From Boswellia sacra (Eukaryota; Streptophyta; Magnoliopsida; Sapindales; Burseraceae): a stretch of DNA of 64,000 nucleotides. Below the pieces are notes generated by a model that saw only the letters and a program-made list of their open reading frames with translations, did not search any database and had not been told where the DNA came from. This document shows, in pieces, positions 22,649 through 33,350 of this stretch. Each line of letters opens with the position of its first letter. The first letter of the stretch is position 1. Location: assembly GCA_013180625.2 (NCBI GenBank), contig SNVD02016092.1, forward strand, positions 62,001 through 126,000, written 5' to 3'. The position numbers and the translations under genes were made by a program.

Positions 22649-23359
22649 ATAAAAAAACTAGCTAAAAGTAAAAATATTCTCGTACAAATTGAACTGTTTA
22701 ACAGTATTTGTATATATAAAACAATTTAACTTATTTTGAAAGATACATGTAAATCACGCCTAAAATAATCTAGATTATTTAATGCTATATAACAATGTTC
22801 TGACTTCTAATCATAGAATAATGGAATTAGCGTTACTCCGACAAAAACAAAAAAAGGAAAATGATATATTAATATATAAGAATAATTTATTAATAATTAA
22901 AAATTAAACTTTCCTTATTAAGGATGATTAGCTAGACATATTATATTCCGCGTGGCATACTATCTTTGACCTCATTATAATAATAACAAAACTCTGCTTT
23001 GCTTTCACAAGAGATCATTATTATTATTAGTATCCCACACCACGCAATACAAATATCAATGTCATCATCCACCCCTAGCCCAGTAATAGATTGAAAATTA
23101 TTATTATTATTATGCCACACCACACAATACAAATATCAATGTCATCAGCCATCCCTAGCCAACTAATAGATTGAAATTTTAAAGGAAAAAAAAAAAAGGA
23201 AGAACAAACAAAGGCTTTTAGAGAATCTGATGTGTATTTTAGGTTATCTTTTTCCTCAAGAATTTTCTTACTAAATTTTCTCAGGAAAAAGTTGTATGGT
23301 TTCCCTGAATAAAACGTAGCGTTTCAATAGTTAGCTTATGATACATGCATATCTAATTA
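22649..23359. other. intergenic AT-rich stretch
   Basis: Apart from the 80-bp tandem duplication at 23017-23176 there is no gene or recognisable transposon. Short open frames have no supporting motif. Confidence 0.5.
23017..23176. repeat. two-copy 80-bp tandem duplication
   Basis: Two head-to-tail copies (23017-23096 and 23097-23176). Each starts with an ATT microsatellite, continues CCACACCACRCAATAC and AATATCAATGTCATC, and ends AATAGATTGAAA. They differ at only a few positions. Confidence 0.85.
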
Positions 23360-24206
23360 ATTAAAAAAGGGATATTTCATTTACATAACCCAGCAACCCA
23401 GAATGTAGCCGATGCACCAAAGTTACCCAGCAACCAACGATGGAGAGCATCATCCAAACAACAAAGCTAACAACAACATCCGGCAATGCACCTCGACAAG
23501 ATCACCACTTAAATAACCTAGCCAACTGCCACACAAACAACCAAAATTTGCGATATGCTCTACAACCCAAGAACATCACAAATGCATTCAAAATCCAAAA
23601 CAAAATCAAAATCAACTAAAAAGGGAAACTTACAAACTGAATTGAAGGAGTTTGATGAGCTGTGTGGTTTCCGAATCGAAGCAAAGGAGGGGTACCAAGA
23701 TCGTGAGAGAGTGGAAAGCATTGGCGGTAGCGGTGGATGAGGGCGGAAAGCAGTAGCGGTGGCCAACTGTATGGTTTCCAAATCGACCCGAGGAAAGAGA
23801 CCAAGATCGGGAGCGGAAGTGAGAGAGATACATGGAGGGGGATGTAAAAGGTTAGTGTTGTAGTGGCGGTGGCGACAGAGCAATGGTGATGGCGATAGGA
23901 TGACGGAAGTGGAGAGAGAGAAGGGAGTAAAAGTTTTTAATTGGTTTTAATAAAAAAATTTATTAATTTTATACAAAATTGGTATTATGGTCTATTTAAC
24001 AATAAAAAATAGATGATATAAGGATATTTTAGTCCTATTGCATATCTTTCCTTCTCTCTCATCATCAGAGGCTCCCTTATCGTTTGAGTTAACGGATTCA
24101 ATTCGAATTGAGGGGGTAAATATAATATTGAAAAATCCAGGGGGAAAGGTGTCATCAGACCTTACCTTAGGGGGTAAAAAGAAAATGTAAATATCCCATT
24201 AAAAAT
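23360..24206. mobile_element. third Mutator-like element (non-autonomous)
   Basis: The element 23369-24197 (829 bp) has ends GGGATATTTCATTTACATAA and inverted GGGATATTTACATTTTC. It is flanked by ATTAAAAAA and ATTAAAAAT, an 8-of-9 matching target duplication. The interior holds an imperfect duplication containing TGGTTTCC...ACCAAGATCG at about 23665-23705 and 23772-23815. Open frames up to 107 codons exist on the minus strand here but match nothing recognisable. The right edge is only about 50 bp upstream of the next gene's start codon, so the element may contribute to that gene's promoter. Confidence 0.75.
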
Positions 24207-24249
24207 ATATATACATATATCTGTGGAGTTGCAACAGGCTAAGCAAAAA

Positions 24250-26398
24250 ATGGGATCGATGTCTCTGAAGCAAGTAATATCTGCAACAAATCGAAGAAAC
24301 CCATTAAACCCTTTTCATTTTTACACAAGAAAACCAAGACTTAACTTGCAAACTCGGCGTTTTTGCTTCAAGACTCTCCTTCTCTCTAAAAAATCATCCG
24401 ACTTTCAAGGTAACTTCAATTCTATAGCTTTCCATTGTTTATCAAATCTATAGCTCTAAATAAGGCTTGTAGGACCCAGCATATGTTACCTCAAGTTGAT
24501 TGATTTATCGTTAATTTTAATATTCTTCGCGTGTATGTATGTAATAGGAAAAAGATTTAGTCTTTTTAATGAAGCTACGTTTTTTATGTAACCTTTACTT
24601 AGCCTGTAGTTGTAGATTTTATGTCAAATTGTTGCTGGTTGTGTACTCGAGCATTTTTGAGTCTCAGGTTTTCTTTTTTGGGTTAGCTGTCACCCTTGGT
24701 AGGTGGTGGCTTTTCAAGGCGGGATTTTTGTGGGCAGCTTCTGGATCAAATATGTATCTTGTTTTCAAATTCACTTGTTAATTTTCCTTATTGTATGTTT
24801 TAGAGGGCTAACTGGTGCCGGATTTCATGCTATAAGTTGTTCATTCTTAATATTGATGTATAGGATCTTGCCTTTCTTCTTATCTGATGATTTAAGAACA
24901 AGATTTAGAAAATCTCTTGATTGGTGGAATATGATTTTGATCATAATTGATGGAACTAAAGTGTTTCTGGTTCAGATTTTCAGAGCTATGTGAAACCTTC
25001 ACGCCTATTACCGGCTACAGAAGTGAAAGTCTGTACTGAAACCTCACTGAAAACGTTTTTATCAGATTCTAATATCAGCGCATCTCGGTCTTTGTATAAG
25101 GTTGAGATGCAGACGAGTAACCTCTATGGTTCAAGTCTGAGCGATTTAAATGCCGGTGTACTCTTATGCTTGATAGATGAAAATGGTGACTCAATCTTAC
25201 AGAGGATGCCAGCAAGTTCAATGATTGATCCATCTGCCAAAACAGAGGACAGAGTTGTTCCTGATATAGTCCATTTCCAGAGAGGTTCTTCTGATGAATT
25301 CGCCTTTGAGGGACCTAGACTGGGAGAAATTGAAGCTCTTTGGATCAGTCTTGAATCAGGTTAGCAGACATTAGATGAACAATTAGTTAATTTGTCCATG
25401 ATATATGCATATTGATTTGAAATTGTTGGTAAATTACTGTGAGTAAATTCGTAGCATAGAGCTCAAAGGCATTTATAAATTTTTTGTTGTGCTTTTGTCT
25501 TATGCGATGATTTGCTTTTCTAGGCTTATTTTCCCTTTACCTGCTAATATGTTATCTACAATCCGACTAGAATAATTAATTCAAGTATTCTGAGCAATGC
25601 CTAATCTTTCTACAGAGCCCTTTTTCTGATGACTTGTTTGACTAGAACATTTCAATAATCAGCTTCTTTTTCTCGTTTTCATTCCTAAGGTCAGGTCAGT
25701 GGAGATTAGGAGGAGTAAGTGTGACAGTCATCAATGCTTGTCAACCTTCATTTAAAGAGGATGATGGAGAAGAAACCCAGTGTATTGGTTACTGTTATGA
25801 CTTTGAAGTTGATGATATCTTGCTTGGTGAGGGAAGTGATGCATCGATGGTGGAGATTAGACCTTCAGATATAACTGAATTATCTGCAGTCGACCCATTA
25901 ACCTTATTGAGCAAAAGCCTTTCACAGTCGACTCGACTCTTGAGTGGAGGGATATCTAATGAGGAGAGCATGAAGGAATATGCTGATTTGAAATTCTCTT
26001 TGTTACTTTATGATGCCATTCTGATATTTACTGGTACATCAGTGGCATTCTTCTCAGTCGGTGGAAGTTCTGGTTTTGCATTCTTGATTGGTGGGATCAG
26101 CGGTTTTTTGTACTTGCTGCTGTTGCAAAGATCCATTGATGGATTACCAGCTCCAGAATCAATATCCGGGAACCCTGGAGGAACTTTTGACAAAGGATTT
26201 AAGGTTCCATTATCAAGCATTGCGTTGGCAGTAGGATTTTCTGTTTTAGCTGTTAAGTATACCTCAGGAGATGATATTCCATTCATGTTGACTCCTAAAG
26301 AACTCTTGGTTGGGATGATGGGATTTCTTGCATGTAAAGTGGCTGTGGTGTTGGCATCACTTAAGCCCGTGTCCCTGAATCTGAGGGAGAACAAATGA
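24250..26398 (+). CDS. predicted plastid membrane protein, three exons
   Basis: Exons 24250-24409, 24976-25359 and 25695-26398 join in phase (GT...AG) to a 415-residue protein. Residues 1-50 are Ser/Arg/Lys-rich and free of acids, like a chloroplast transit peptide. Residues about 75-200 form a beta-rich region (LNAGVLLCLIDENGDSI, GEIEALWISLESGQWRLGGV) that resembles a PLAT-like sandwich. Residues about 282-407 contain four hydrophobic segments, ending in a short basic tail. I recognise it as a conserved plant protein of unknown function (the DUF7755-like, At5g66090/At2g31040 style of protein is a guess). The start is the first ATG (MGSMSLKQ); an upstream GTG does not count. A Mutator-like element ends just 5' of it, and a copied piece of its exon 1 and intron 1 lies at 30739. 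Confidence 0.85.
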
Positions 26399-27189
26399 CA
26401 AATTCTTTTTCCATGCCCTCTTTAGGGAAGAAAAAAGAAAAATCAAACAATTTTAGTGTGATTTAGAACCATTGTATGCATATATATAGGAAAACATCTA
26501 TAGATACTTTGCATTGGCCTGAAAAGTTGTGATGAGCTGACCATATTATATAACAGTTGTATTGCTCTTTCTTGATACAGAAAAAAAGGGCATTTGGTGC
26601 AAACATTTTGTTGATCACTCATTAGCCATGATTTCTGTTGTTTAAATTGACTTGTTAACTTCTATTGAGCTGTATTTGATCTTCTAAGTTAGTATTTGAG
26701 AAGCATTTGAATTTATATATCCGGTTTTACCAATTATCTTACTCCAATGAAAAACAGATCGACAGCTGCTTGGTTGGGCTGGCAAGCTTTCTGTTCTTCA
26801 CCTCCAAGATGCTCTGCCATGTTGGGGCAAAAGTTATCCAGTACTTTTCAACTTGTTCTGTATTAGGATCATTGTTTAAAAGATTGCTGGGCCAATGCCA
26901 ACCTAAGTCACAGCTGAAGATTTTGTTTCATTATTTAAAAAAAAAAAAAAAGAAATAAGCTGCTGGCATCGTAAATCTTGTTTTTGATTTTCCCATTAAT
27001 TTCATGGAATCCTGCACGTGCATTTGGTCGCGAATCACAAAGCAGTAGTTAACCATTGCTGACTTTGAAAAGAATCTGATCTCCAACTAATAGATTTTTT
27101 TTTTTGTTACTCGTTTTATGTATGTATTTAAAAATGTTATATTAAACCAACGTGATGAAAACTCATAATCTATGAAACCAAAGCAAAAG

Positions 27190-27234
<45 letters not shown>

Positions 27235-27359
27235 CTTTTATGCATCTCGATGCTGCCTGCTAGCAGGCATGCTGGATATATACCGTATATATCAGTGTCA
27301 CACACTCCACAAGCGCTCTCTAAGCCGAGGACAATTGACAAAAGTTGTAATTATCAGGT
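26399..27359. other. 3' flank and promoter region, with TA microsatellite
   Basis: Holds the 3' UTR of the preceding gene and the upstream region of the lipid-transfer-type gene. A TA dinucleotide run occupies about 27193-27235. No separate gene is visible. Confidence 0.5.
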
Positions 27360-27760
27360 ATGGCTCCACAAGCTGCTTCAGCATCTGCATTAACTGCCCT
27401 TCTTCTCCTGTTCTTCACTTTGCTGCTGCTCATAGTCACCTCTTTTCCAAACTCAGCAGCTCAGGGACGGTGCAATCTGAGGGATGACAATGCCATATAC
27501 GCATGTGCTGACACGATAAGGAACTCTAAGTTTACGCGAAAGGACCCCTCTTGCTGCAGTCTCATTGGCGATTTGGAAGGTACTGAAGCCGTTCATGCCT
27601 TTGCATCATTATCATCCATGCTAAACTTGTGCGTGCGCCTCGCAATGTTGATCGCCTTGCACTGGATGCAGCGCTCGGATCCTGTGGGAAGAGTGTCCCC
27701 CCTGGCTCCCAATGCCCGCGAAATGCCAGCATGATGAAACTCAACAACACAAGAATCTAA
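27360..27760 (+). pseudogene. frameshifted lipid-transfer-type (eight-cysteine) protein gene
   Basis: The frame starting at ATG 27360 encodes a clear signal peptide (about 35 residues, a Leu-rich core ending NSAAQG). The first half of an eight-cysteine motif follows: RCNLR, YAC, SCC. That frame then loses the pattern. The adjacent frame carries the rest: a CxC (SCLC at 27593), GSC and SQC, with a stop at 27758-27760. Together the spacing C, C, CC, CxC, C, C fits the plant nsLTP/DIR1-like secreted lipid-binding family. A one-base loss between about 27575 and 27592 explains the break. It is either a young pseudogene or a base error in the assembly; the otherwise clean frames favour recent damage. 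Confidence 0.7.
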
Positions 27761-29312
27761 ATGCCAGCCTGTTATTTTAAAATCTGAGCTCAAAATTATT
27801 CTCTCAAATATACACTTAAGTTTAGTGGTTTAGATTATGGACAATCACTTGCAGTTATATTTTTCCAATTGTTCTAATTAAACTTTAGCACTTGGATAGA
27901 ATACTCAACTACCATTCAGTCCTAACTGTAAGAAAAATCAAAATCAAATCATCAACTATGACTGTTATGAGTTTTGAAACCTTTCGTTTGATTTGTTGAG
28001 TTGTTCAATTCAATTTTGAGCAGTACAAGTGCAGCTTATTAATTTGTTTGTGCCTCTTATAAAACCCCACATGGAGATAACTTCACCATTTCCAAATCAC
28101 GTTAATATTCACAAACTTTAGTTAAACTCTAGAGATAGAGAACACTTCAACAATTAATTGATCAACATTTCCATCACATTCGAATTTCCCCTTAGCATTG
28201 TCAAGTTTGAGCAAATTACTTATTTCCTGGCCTTGCATTGCAATTGAATTGTTTCCTTTAAAAAAAAAAAAAAAACCCTGTGTTTGATATAAGTACAACA
28301 TGTTAGTAGAATTGTCGTATGCTATTGAGTCAATTTGATCATGAATAATTACCGGTGTTTAAACTATATACGTAATGGTTTTAGATTAGTTTGATAAAAT
28401 TATTGAATCATATATCAAAGTTTTAATAAGAATGAATTCGTATGTATATATAACAAGAAGAATTAGCCGCCGTATGGAAACCATCTTGGTTAAATTGAGC
28501 TATATATGCATACAACGTTTATATATAATCGCTTCATCCCCTTTCTACAAACTCTACATCCGATTCTGGGCGGATTCCTAATCTTATTAACATTATTGCT
28601 TTGGTTAAGCACATGCACTGTTTAAAGTCCCCATGAATTGCAAGTGATTCACCAATTGAAGAAAATAAAAAAAGAAAAAAAATTCCTTTGCAAGATAATG
28701 TGTATCAGCTTTAACTAATTCCCAAGAAATCATGTGCGCATTTCACCTGCAAGAAAATAAAATAAAGTAAAATCTGACTATTGAAACATATTGTTTAGAA
28801 TTTTCGAAACCTTTATTTGATTCAATACTTAAAAAAATGGTAGTGCTAGCATTGTGCTCTTCAAGTATATTTTTAAATTATATCATAATATATTTGATCA
28901 ATTATTCTTCAAGTGTGTGGAGAATATAATTATGTAAACTGAAACCGGTAATTAATGTGAAAGCAATAACCCATAAACATAATTAAATCAAAATCTTATT
29001 TTTACATGACGTCAAAGTTGCATGTACATAAAAGTTCCTCCTATAAAACCCCAGAACCTCGGGCCTTCACCAATAATCATTTCCATAACATTCATATTCG
29101 CAAAAACGCTTTTAGTCGAGGGATAATTCTATACTTATAACTCATTTATAATAAATTCTCCTTATAATTTGAGTTAACAAAATCTTATTGGGATGTAACT
29201 TTTCTTATTCATTATTGTTTTTTTCTTCTCCAGTGAATTTATACCAACTCAAGTTGTAAAGAGATTTGGTTGTAAGTGGATTGTATGGGTAGCATTGCCC
29301 TTTAGTTAAGAT
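27761..29312. other. intergenic with two similar TATA-leader segments
   Basis: No gene is visible. Two similar promoter-like segments occur. One has TATAAAACCCCA at 28058 followed by TTCACCATTTCC, and no ORF downstream. The other has TATAAAACCCCA at 29042 followed by TTCACCAATAATC, and it lies about 270 bp upstream of the signal-peptide ORFs. This suggests duplicated small secreted-protein genes, of which the first has lost its coding part. Confidence 0.5.
29042..29048 (+). promoter_or_regulatory. TATA box candidate
   Basis: TATAAAA in the context CCTATAAAACCCCAG, matching a second instance at 28058 with a similar downstream leader. It is a plausible core promoter for the short signal-peptide ORFs at 29313 and 29483. 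Confidence 0.4.
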
Positions 29313-29456
29313 ATGACTTCTTCAAAAGGTGGAGAATTAACTTCAATGATGCTTCTCCTAGTGTTCACTTGGCTTATTGCCTCTATTCCAAACTCAAAAG
29401 ATCAGTTAAACTGCACAAAATTAACGAATGCTTCAAAAGGTATAAGTGGATTATAG
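29313..29456 (+). pseudogene. truncated secreted-protein ORF, copy 1
   Basis: 47 codons: MTSSKGGE..., a hydrophobic signal peptide (MMLLLVFTWLIASIP), then a short tail with one Cys (QLNCTKLTNASK) and a stop. It looks like the first exon of a small secreted cysteine-rich protein cut short. The tail's QLNC could be the first cysteine of an eight-cysteine domain, but too little remains to say so. Confidence 0.45.
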
Positions 29457-29482
29457 GTATAGCATTGCCCTTTAGTAAAGAT

Positions 29483-29605
29483 ATGTCTTCTTCAAAAGGT
29501 GGAGCATTAACTTCAATGATGCTTCTCCTAGTGTTCACTTGGCTCATTGCCTCTATTCCAACCTCAAAAGGTCAGTTAAATTATCCTTATCCGGTGTTTT
29601 TTTAA
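29483..29605 (+). pseudogene. truncated secreted-protein ORF, copy 2
   Basis: 40 codons with the same leader as copy 1 (MSSSKGGALTSMM...) and a different, Cys-less end (YPYPVFF). No downstream exon is recognised in the next kilobase. Either both copies are dead first exons, or a downstream exon has diverged beyond recognition. Confidence 0.45.
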
Positions 29606-29606
29606 A

Positions 29607-31256
29607 AGGGGTCGAATTTGCTTCAAAAAGAAAAAAGTATGAAAACATTTGACTGAATATATATGAAAAGACAATATTGCTAGGATATGTTCCTTATATT
29701 TTATTTTAGATATTCTTATAATATTCTATTACCTTATTCGAAATCGGAAATATACCAAGTAAACCCTTGCTTAATTTGAAATTAAGCACAAAATTTAATT
29801 AGTTCCACTACTTATTTTGTGCTTGTTTGACATTATTATTACTAAATATATACAGGGATCAACTATTCTTTCGGAGTACATTGATAAGACAACTTTATAA
29901 AAGATAGGAGCTCTATTTTTCCCTTTAAATTAATGCAAATCAAAAGAAAACTAGGGCAAACAGATAAGTAATTTTATATTTTAATACCCATAATTAATTA
30001 ACGCTGGCCCATAGAGTTATGAGGTTGAGGCTGTGTTGCATTGAAGAGCTTCATGGTCCTATTTGGTTCCCACGATAATTCAACTTGAAAAAAAAAAAAA
30101 AGGGCACTTTTCTTTTAACTGCAAGATGTCATATGATCAGATCAAATCAAACTTAGAATTTAATTTCTTTAATTATAACAATAAGAAGCCAGCTGCTCTC
30201 CTCCCTTTTTTTTAATATTATATATGTTATTCCTCGCTTGGCACCTAGAACCATTTACAATTTTAAATTAAAAATGTCTGGAATTTAAATAAAATTTATA
30301 TGTACATCTTCTTGTCACAACTAATTTTTTATCATAATATCATCTGGAAATGTTGTTTACAAACTAATTAAATTACTATACATCGAATTTGGTATTCTAC
30401 CTGGTTTATACTATACATTAGCCAGTTCGTTTAATTTTTACGTATATCTATTGTGTTTGGAGATTTGTATGTATATGTTGAAACAATTTAAAAGAACTCA
30501 ATTAAGGATACAAGTATATAAATATACGGAAGGAACCTAGTGAAGATAATGATTTGAGCGATACGTCCCAGGTTTTTTTTTTTTCAAGTGCGAAAACCCC
30601 AGGACTGGAAATAGTAGGATTTATTTTCATAATAATAATAAAGTGAAATATGTTCAAATTTTTTGCGAAATAAAATAAAAAATTTTCGATAGCAAGTTGA
30701 TCGGTTAATTCAATAAGAAATGGGAGTTAGCGCTCGACCCCTCTCTAAACAGTCGTCTGATTTTCAGTATAACTTCAACATCTTTGTTGCTCATGAGCAA
30801 TGTTCATCATCAATATGTAGCTATCAATAAGGCTTATGGAACCCAAATCTGTTCCTTCAAACTGATTTATGGTTACCTTTAAGAAGATTACTATGCATTT
30901 TAAAATTTTATTTCAAATCATGTATAGATCTTTCAAAACTACCATGTTATTTATTACATTAATATACCAACCATTTGGTAATATAATATTAATTAATTAG
31001 ACATCATTTGAATGCAAATTCAAAATAAGATTTTTTTTAATGAAACATATTACTTTTAGTAGTGTCCCTGTGTTATTTATATTTCAATTTGTGTGTTGAG
31101 GGAAGGAAGAGAGTGTGAGAGGGGGAAAAGAGTGAGTCATTTAATGAATTTTGAGTGTTTGTGATATACAGTACTTGTCGGTAGCACTATTCGTTTATTT
31201 TAAAATTACAGCCTGAAATTCTTTGTTTACAAAATTTTGAGGAAAAAAATGACCAA
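29607..31256. other. intergenic AT-rich stretch
   Basis: No complete gene is visible. The only structured item is the exon/intron fragment at 30739-30890. The remainder is AT-rich with homopolymer runs. Confidence 0.5.
30739..30890 (+). pseudogene. copied fragment of exon 1 and intron 1 of the plastid-protein gene
   Basis: The segment with CTCTCTAAACAGTCGTCTGA, TTTTCAGTATAACTTCAAC and CAATAAGGCTTATGGAACCC aligns collinearly with 24385-24520 at the end of exon 1 and the start of intron 1 (CTCTCTAAAAAATCATCCGA, TTTCAAGGTAACTTCAAT, AATAAGGCTTGTAGGACCC). Because intron sequence is included, it arose from DNA, not mRNA. The original splice donor GGTAAC has become GTATAAC. No other exon of the gene is seen nearby. 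Confidence 0.6.
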
Positions 31257-31328
31257 TGCGTTTGCCGGGAGTCGAACCCGGGTCTATTGCTTGGAAGGCA
31301 ATTATCCTAACCGTTGGACTACAAACGC
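31257..31328 (-). tRNA. tRNA-Gly(TCC)
   Basis: Read on the minus strand, 72 nt fold into a standard cloverleaf. The acceptor stem is GCGTTTG/CAAACGC with discriminator A, the anticodon loop is CTTCCAA with anticodon TCC (plus-strand GGA at 31293-31295), and the T arm is CCGGGTTCGACTCCCGG. There is no intron and no encoded CCA. The internal A and B boxes (TAGTCCAACGG, GGTTCGACTCC) are intact. A T run on the minus strand after the gene (plus-strand AAAAAAA near 31243) could serve as the Pol III terminator. Confidence 0.96.
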
Positions 31329-32261
31329 TTAACTGAGTGCTTTTCGCAATTTCATCTTGATTATATGTTGTTCAAGATTACTTCAGCACCCTATCAACTA
31401 TCAAACTCATTAATTCGATTCTTTAATTTTGATGTTTAGAACCCTAATTAATATGTTCATGAATGTTTCATTGATGAGACAGTGCAAGATTCTATCTCTT
31501 TATTGACATATATAAATATATGAGTTTTTCTAGAAGAAAAATGATATAGAATATGAAACTTTTAGTAGACTCTCATCAACAATATTTAAATATAAACAAT
31601 GTCTAAAAACTCGTTACTAACTCCAAAATGTGAGTTTTTAATTTGGGTCTGTTTTCTCACTTAAAAGTGTGTTTAGTTTAAGGTAAATACTAAATAACTA
31701 TGAATTTCTATATATAAATTAATTAAAAGTGTTTTCCTCTGATATTAGAAATTTACGACCTCGTTCTAGCCAAGTAAAAGAGCAATTCGAGTCATACGTA
31801 CCCGGGAGAACAACTTTAATTAGGGATTTAATAAACAGTAAAAGACTCAATTATTTCTATTAGGTTTAGGTTTATATTTTACCCTCTTAACTCTTCTATC
31901 GACTTCCCTCAAAATATAAAAAAACCAACGTTTAATTGTTTTTGGTTTAACTCATGAGAGAGAGAGAGAGAGAGTTGCATATGTGTTTAGTTAATTAATT
32001 TAATATCTAAATCTTTATGAATATACATAATTTTGATTGTAAACATATTTCATAATTAATTATTTTACAAATCCATAAATTTAGAATAATAATATTAAAT
32101 AATTAATAAGATTTTGCCACTGGCGTTATCTATCCATCCTCAATTTCTTATTTTTCTATTAATTTTGATAAATCACAAGTTGCAGGTCCAATTAATTAAA
32201 ACTCATGCTAATTGATCATTTGTTTTTTAATTAATTTCTTCCATAAGTTTGAAAAGTGATC
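31329..32261. other. intergenic
   Basis: No gene is visible. A short GA-repeat lies near 31955-31973. Ends at the foldback element. Confidence 0.5.
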
Positions 32262-32514
32262 CTGTAACGACCCTTCCCCCGCCCGATCTCTCCCGGGCGC
32301 ACACGGACCCCCTACCGAGCCACCGGGTCACAGGTACATGGCCGCACACTCTAAGGTATTGTCCGCTCTGGGCCCAGTGGACAAAACCGTGCAGGCCAGT
32401 GGGCCCAGAGCGGACAATACCTTAGAGTGTGCGGCCATGTACCTGTGACCCGGTGGCTCGGTAGGGGGTCCGTGTGCGTCCGGGAGAGATCGGGCAGGGG
32501 AAGGGTCGTTACAG
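32262..32514. mobile_element. near-perfect foldback/hairpin MITE
   Basis: Two 115-nt arms, 32262-32376 and 32400-32514, are inverted copies that differ at only two positions by eye, around a 23-nt loop. The ends are CTGTAACGACCC and its inverse. The 3-bp flanks ATC/ATC could be a target duplication. The block is GC-rich in an AT-rich setting and has no coding capacity of its own. It abuts the damaged 5' part of a DUF538 pseudogene. The near identity of the arms implies a recent insertion or ongoing arm correction. Confidence 0.85.
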
Positions 32515-33061
32515 ATCCGGTTAAAATAGATGATTTAAGAGACCCTGCCCTGATGACAAGAAAATACCTGCGTCGGTGGATTGCCAATGTGAAGGATGGT
32601 AAATCTGACCTTGGCAAAAACAGGTTTACGGTCGTGTAGGTCACCATTCCGAAAAACGTTACAATTGCAAATGTCGAGAGTACGGTATACCTGGGAAGGG
32701 AAGCTACAACATTATTTCGCCATCTGGAGATCGAGTTGGAACATCCATGTTACATGAGATGGGTGGAAAAGTTTTGTATTACGCTAACGTGGTGAGGGGG
32801 AAGGTTCGTCCTGAAAAATTTTATGGTGTCTCAGGGATTCGAGTCAAGAACGACTTGTTCTCCTGGCTGCCTGTCACTCAAATTAATGCGCGTGCGAATG
32901 GGTTGGTCGTAATTCATTATCGCAAAGAGTCTGACACTAAACTCCCCCCGGAAGTTAAAGATCTCCCTGTAGAGCACTTTGTGGACATCCCCATGTGTCA
33001 AAAGCGGCAGCAACACATGCACATGGATTGGTTACGGAACGGAAGTTCCTTGCTTAATTAG
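32515..33061 (+). pseudogene. DUF538-family pseudogene
   Basis: Compared with the intact relative at 34365, the conserved core is present (VSGIRVKNDLFSWLPVT..., ending at a stop at 33061). It is broken by an in-frame TAG near 32636 and by a one-base deletion near 32757, just after the EIELEHPCYM segment. The 5' part with the signal peptide is absent, and the foldback element lies directly upstream. The segment just inside the foldback edge (DPVKIDDLRDPALM...) has no counterpart in the relative. Intact DUF538 proteins are small plant secreted or vesicle proteins of unclear function. This copy cannot make one. Confidence 0.75.
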
Positions 33062-33277
33062 AATTCAGGATTTTATGTATGGAAGTTCATTTCTCAATTA
33101 GCTCTTCAGATTTTGTATTGCTTAGTTGTATTTTAAAGAATTAATGGAATAATTTTGTTTCTGCAACATATTGAATTTTTTTATTTTTTAATATCAAAAC
33201 CAATGTTAATCGTTATGGATGAATTATATGGTCTCTGTATATTCTTGATCGAAACGGAACTTTAAATCTCAACAGTC

Positions 33278-33350
33278 ACGGATTCTAGCTAGTCGAGAAC
33301 AAGTTGTTTTCCTGGGTGCCTGCGCCTGTGCCTGTGACTTATTATTTTTA
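33278..33350 (+). pseudogene. relic fragment of a third DUF538 gene
   Basis: About 70 bp with GGATTC, GTCGAGAACAAGTTG and TTTTCCTGGGTGCCTG aligns with the conserved GIRVK-LFSWLPV block of both neighbouring DUF538 copies. No further coding sequence remains on either side. Confidence 0.55.

Larger units (their letters stand above)
29267..29606 (+). repeat. 170-bp tandem duplication carrying a signal-peptide ORF
   Basis: Two head-to-tail copies with a 170-bp offset, each starting near AAGTGGATT and containing AGCATTGCCCTTTAGT. Each copy carries an ATG followed by the same secretory leader. Identity is high, with only scattered changes, so the duplication is recent. Confidence 0.88.

Noticed and set aside
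23560..23883. 107-codon minus-strand ORF
   Set aside because: Lies inside a Mutator-like element in a duplicated segment open in three frames; no protein family recognised. A captured gene piece cannot be excluded.
32427..32639. 70-codon ORF on the plus strand
   Set aside because: A chimera that begins in the foldback element's right arm and ends in DUF538-adjacent sequence at the in-frame stop.
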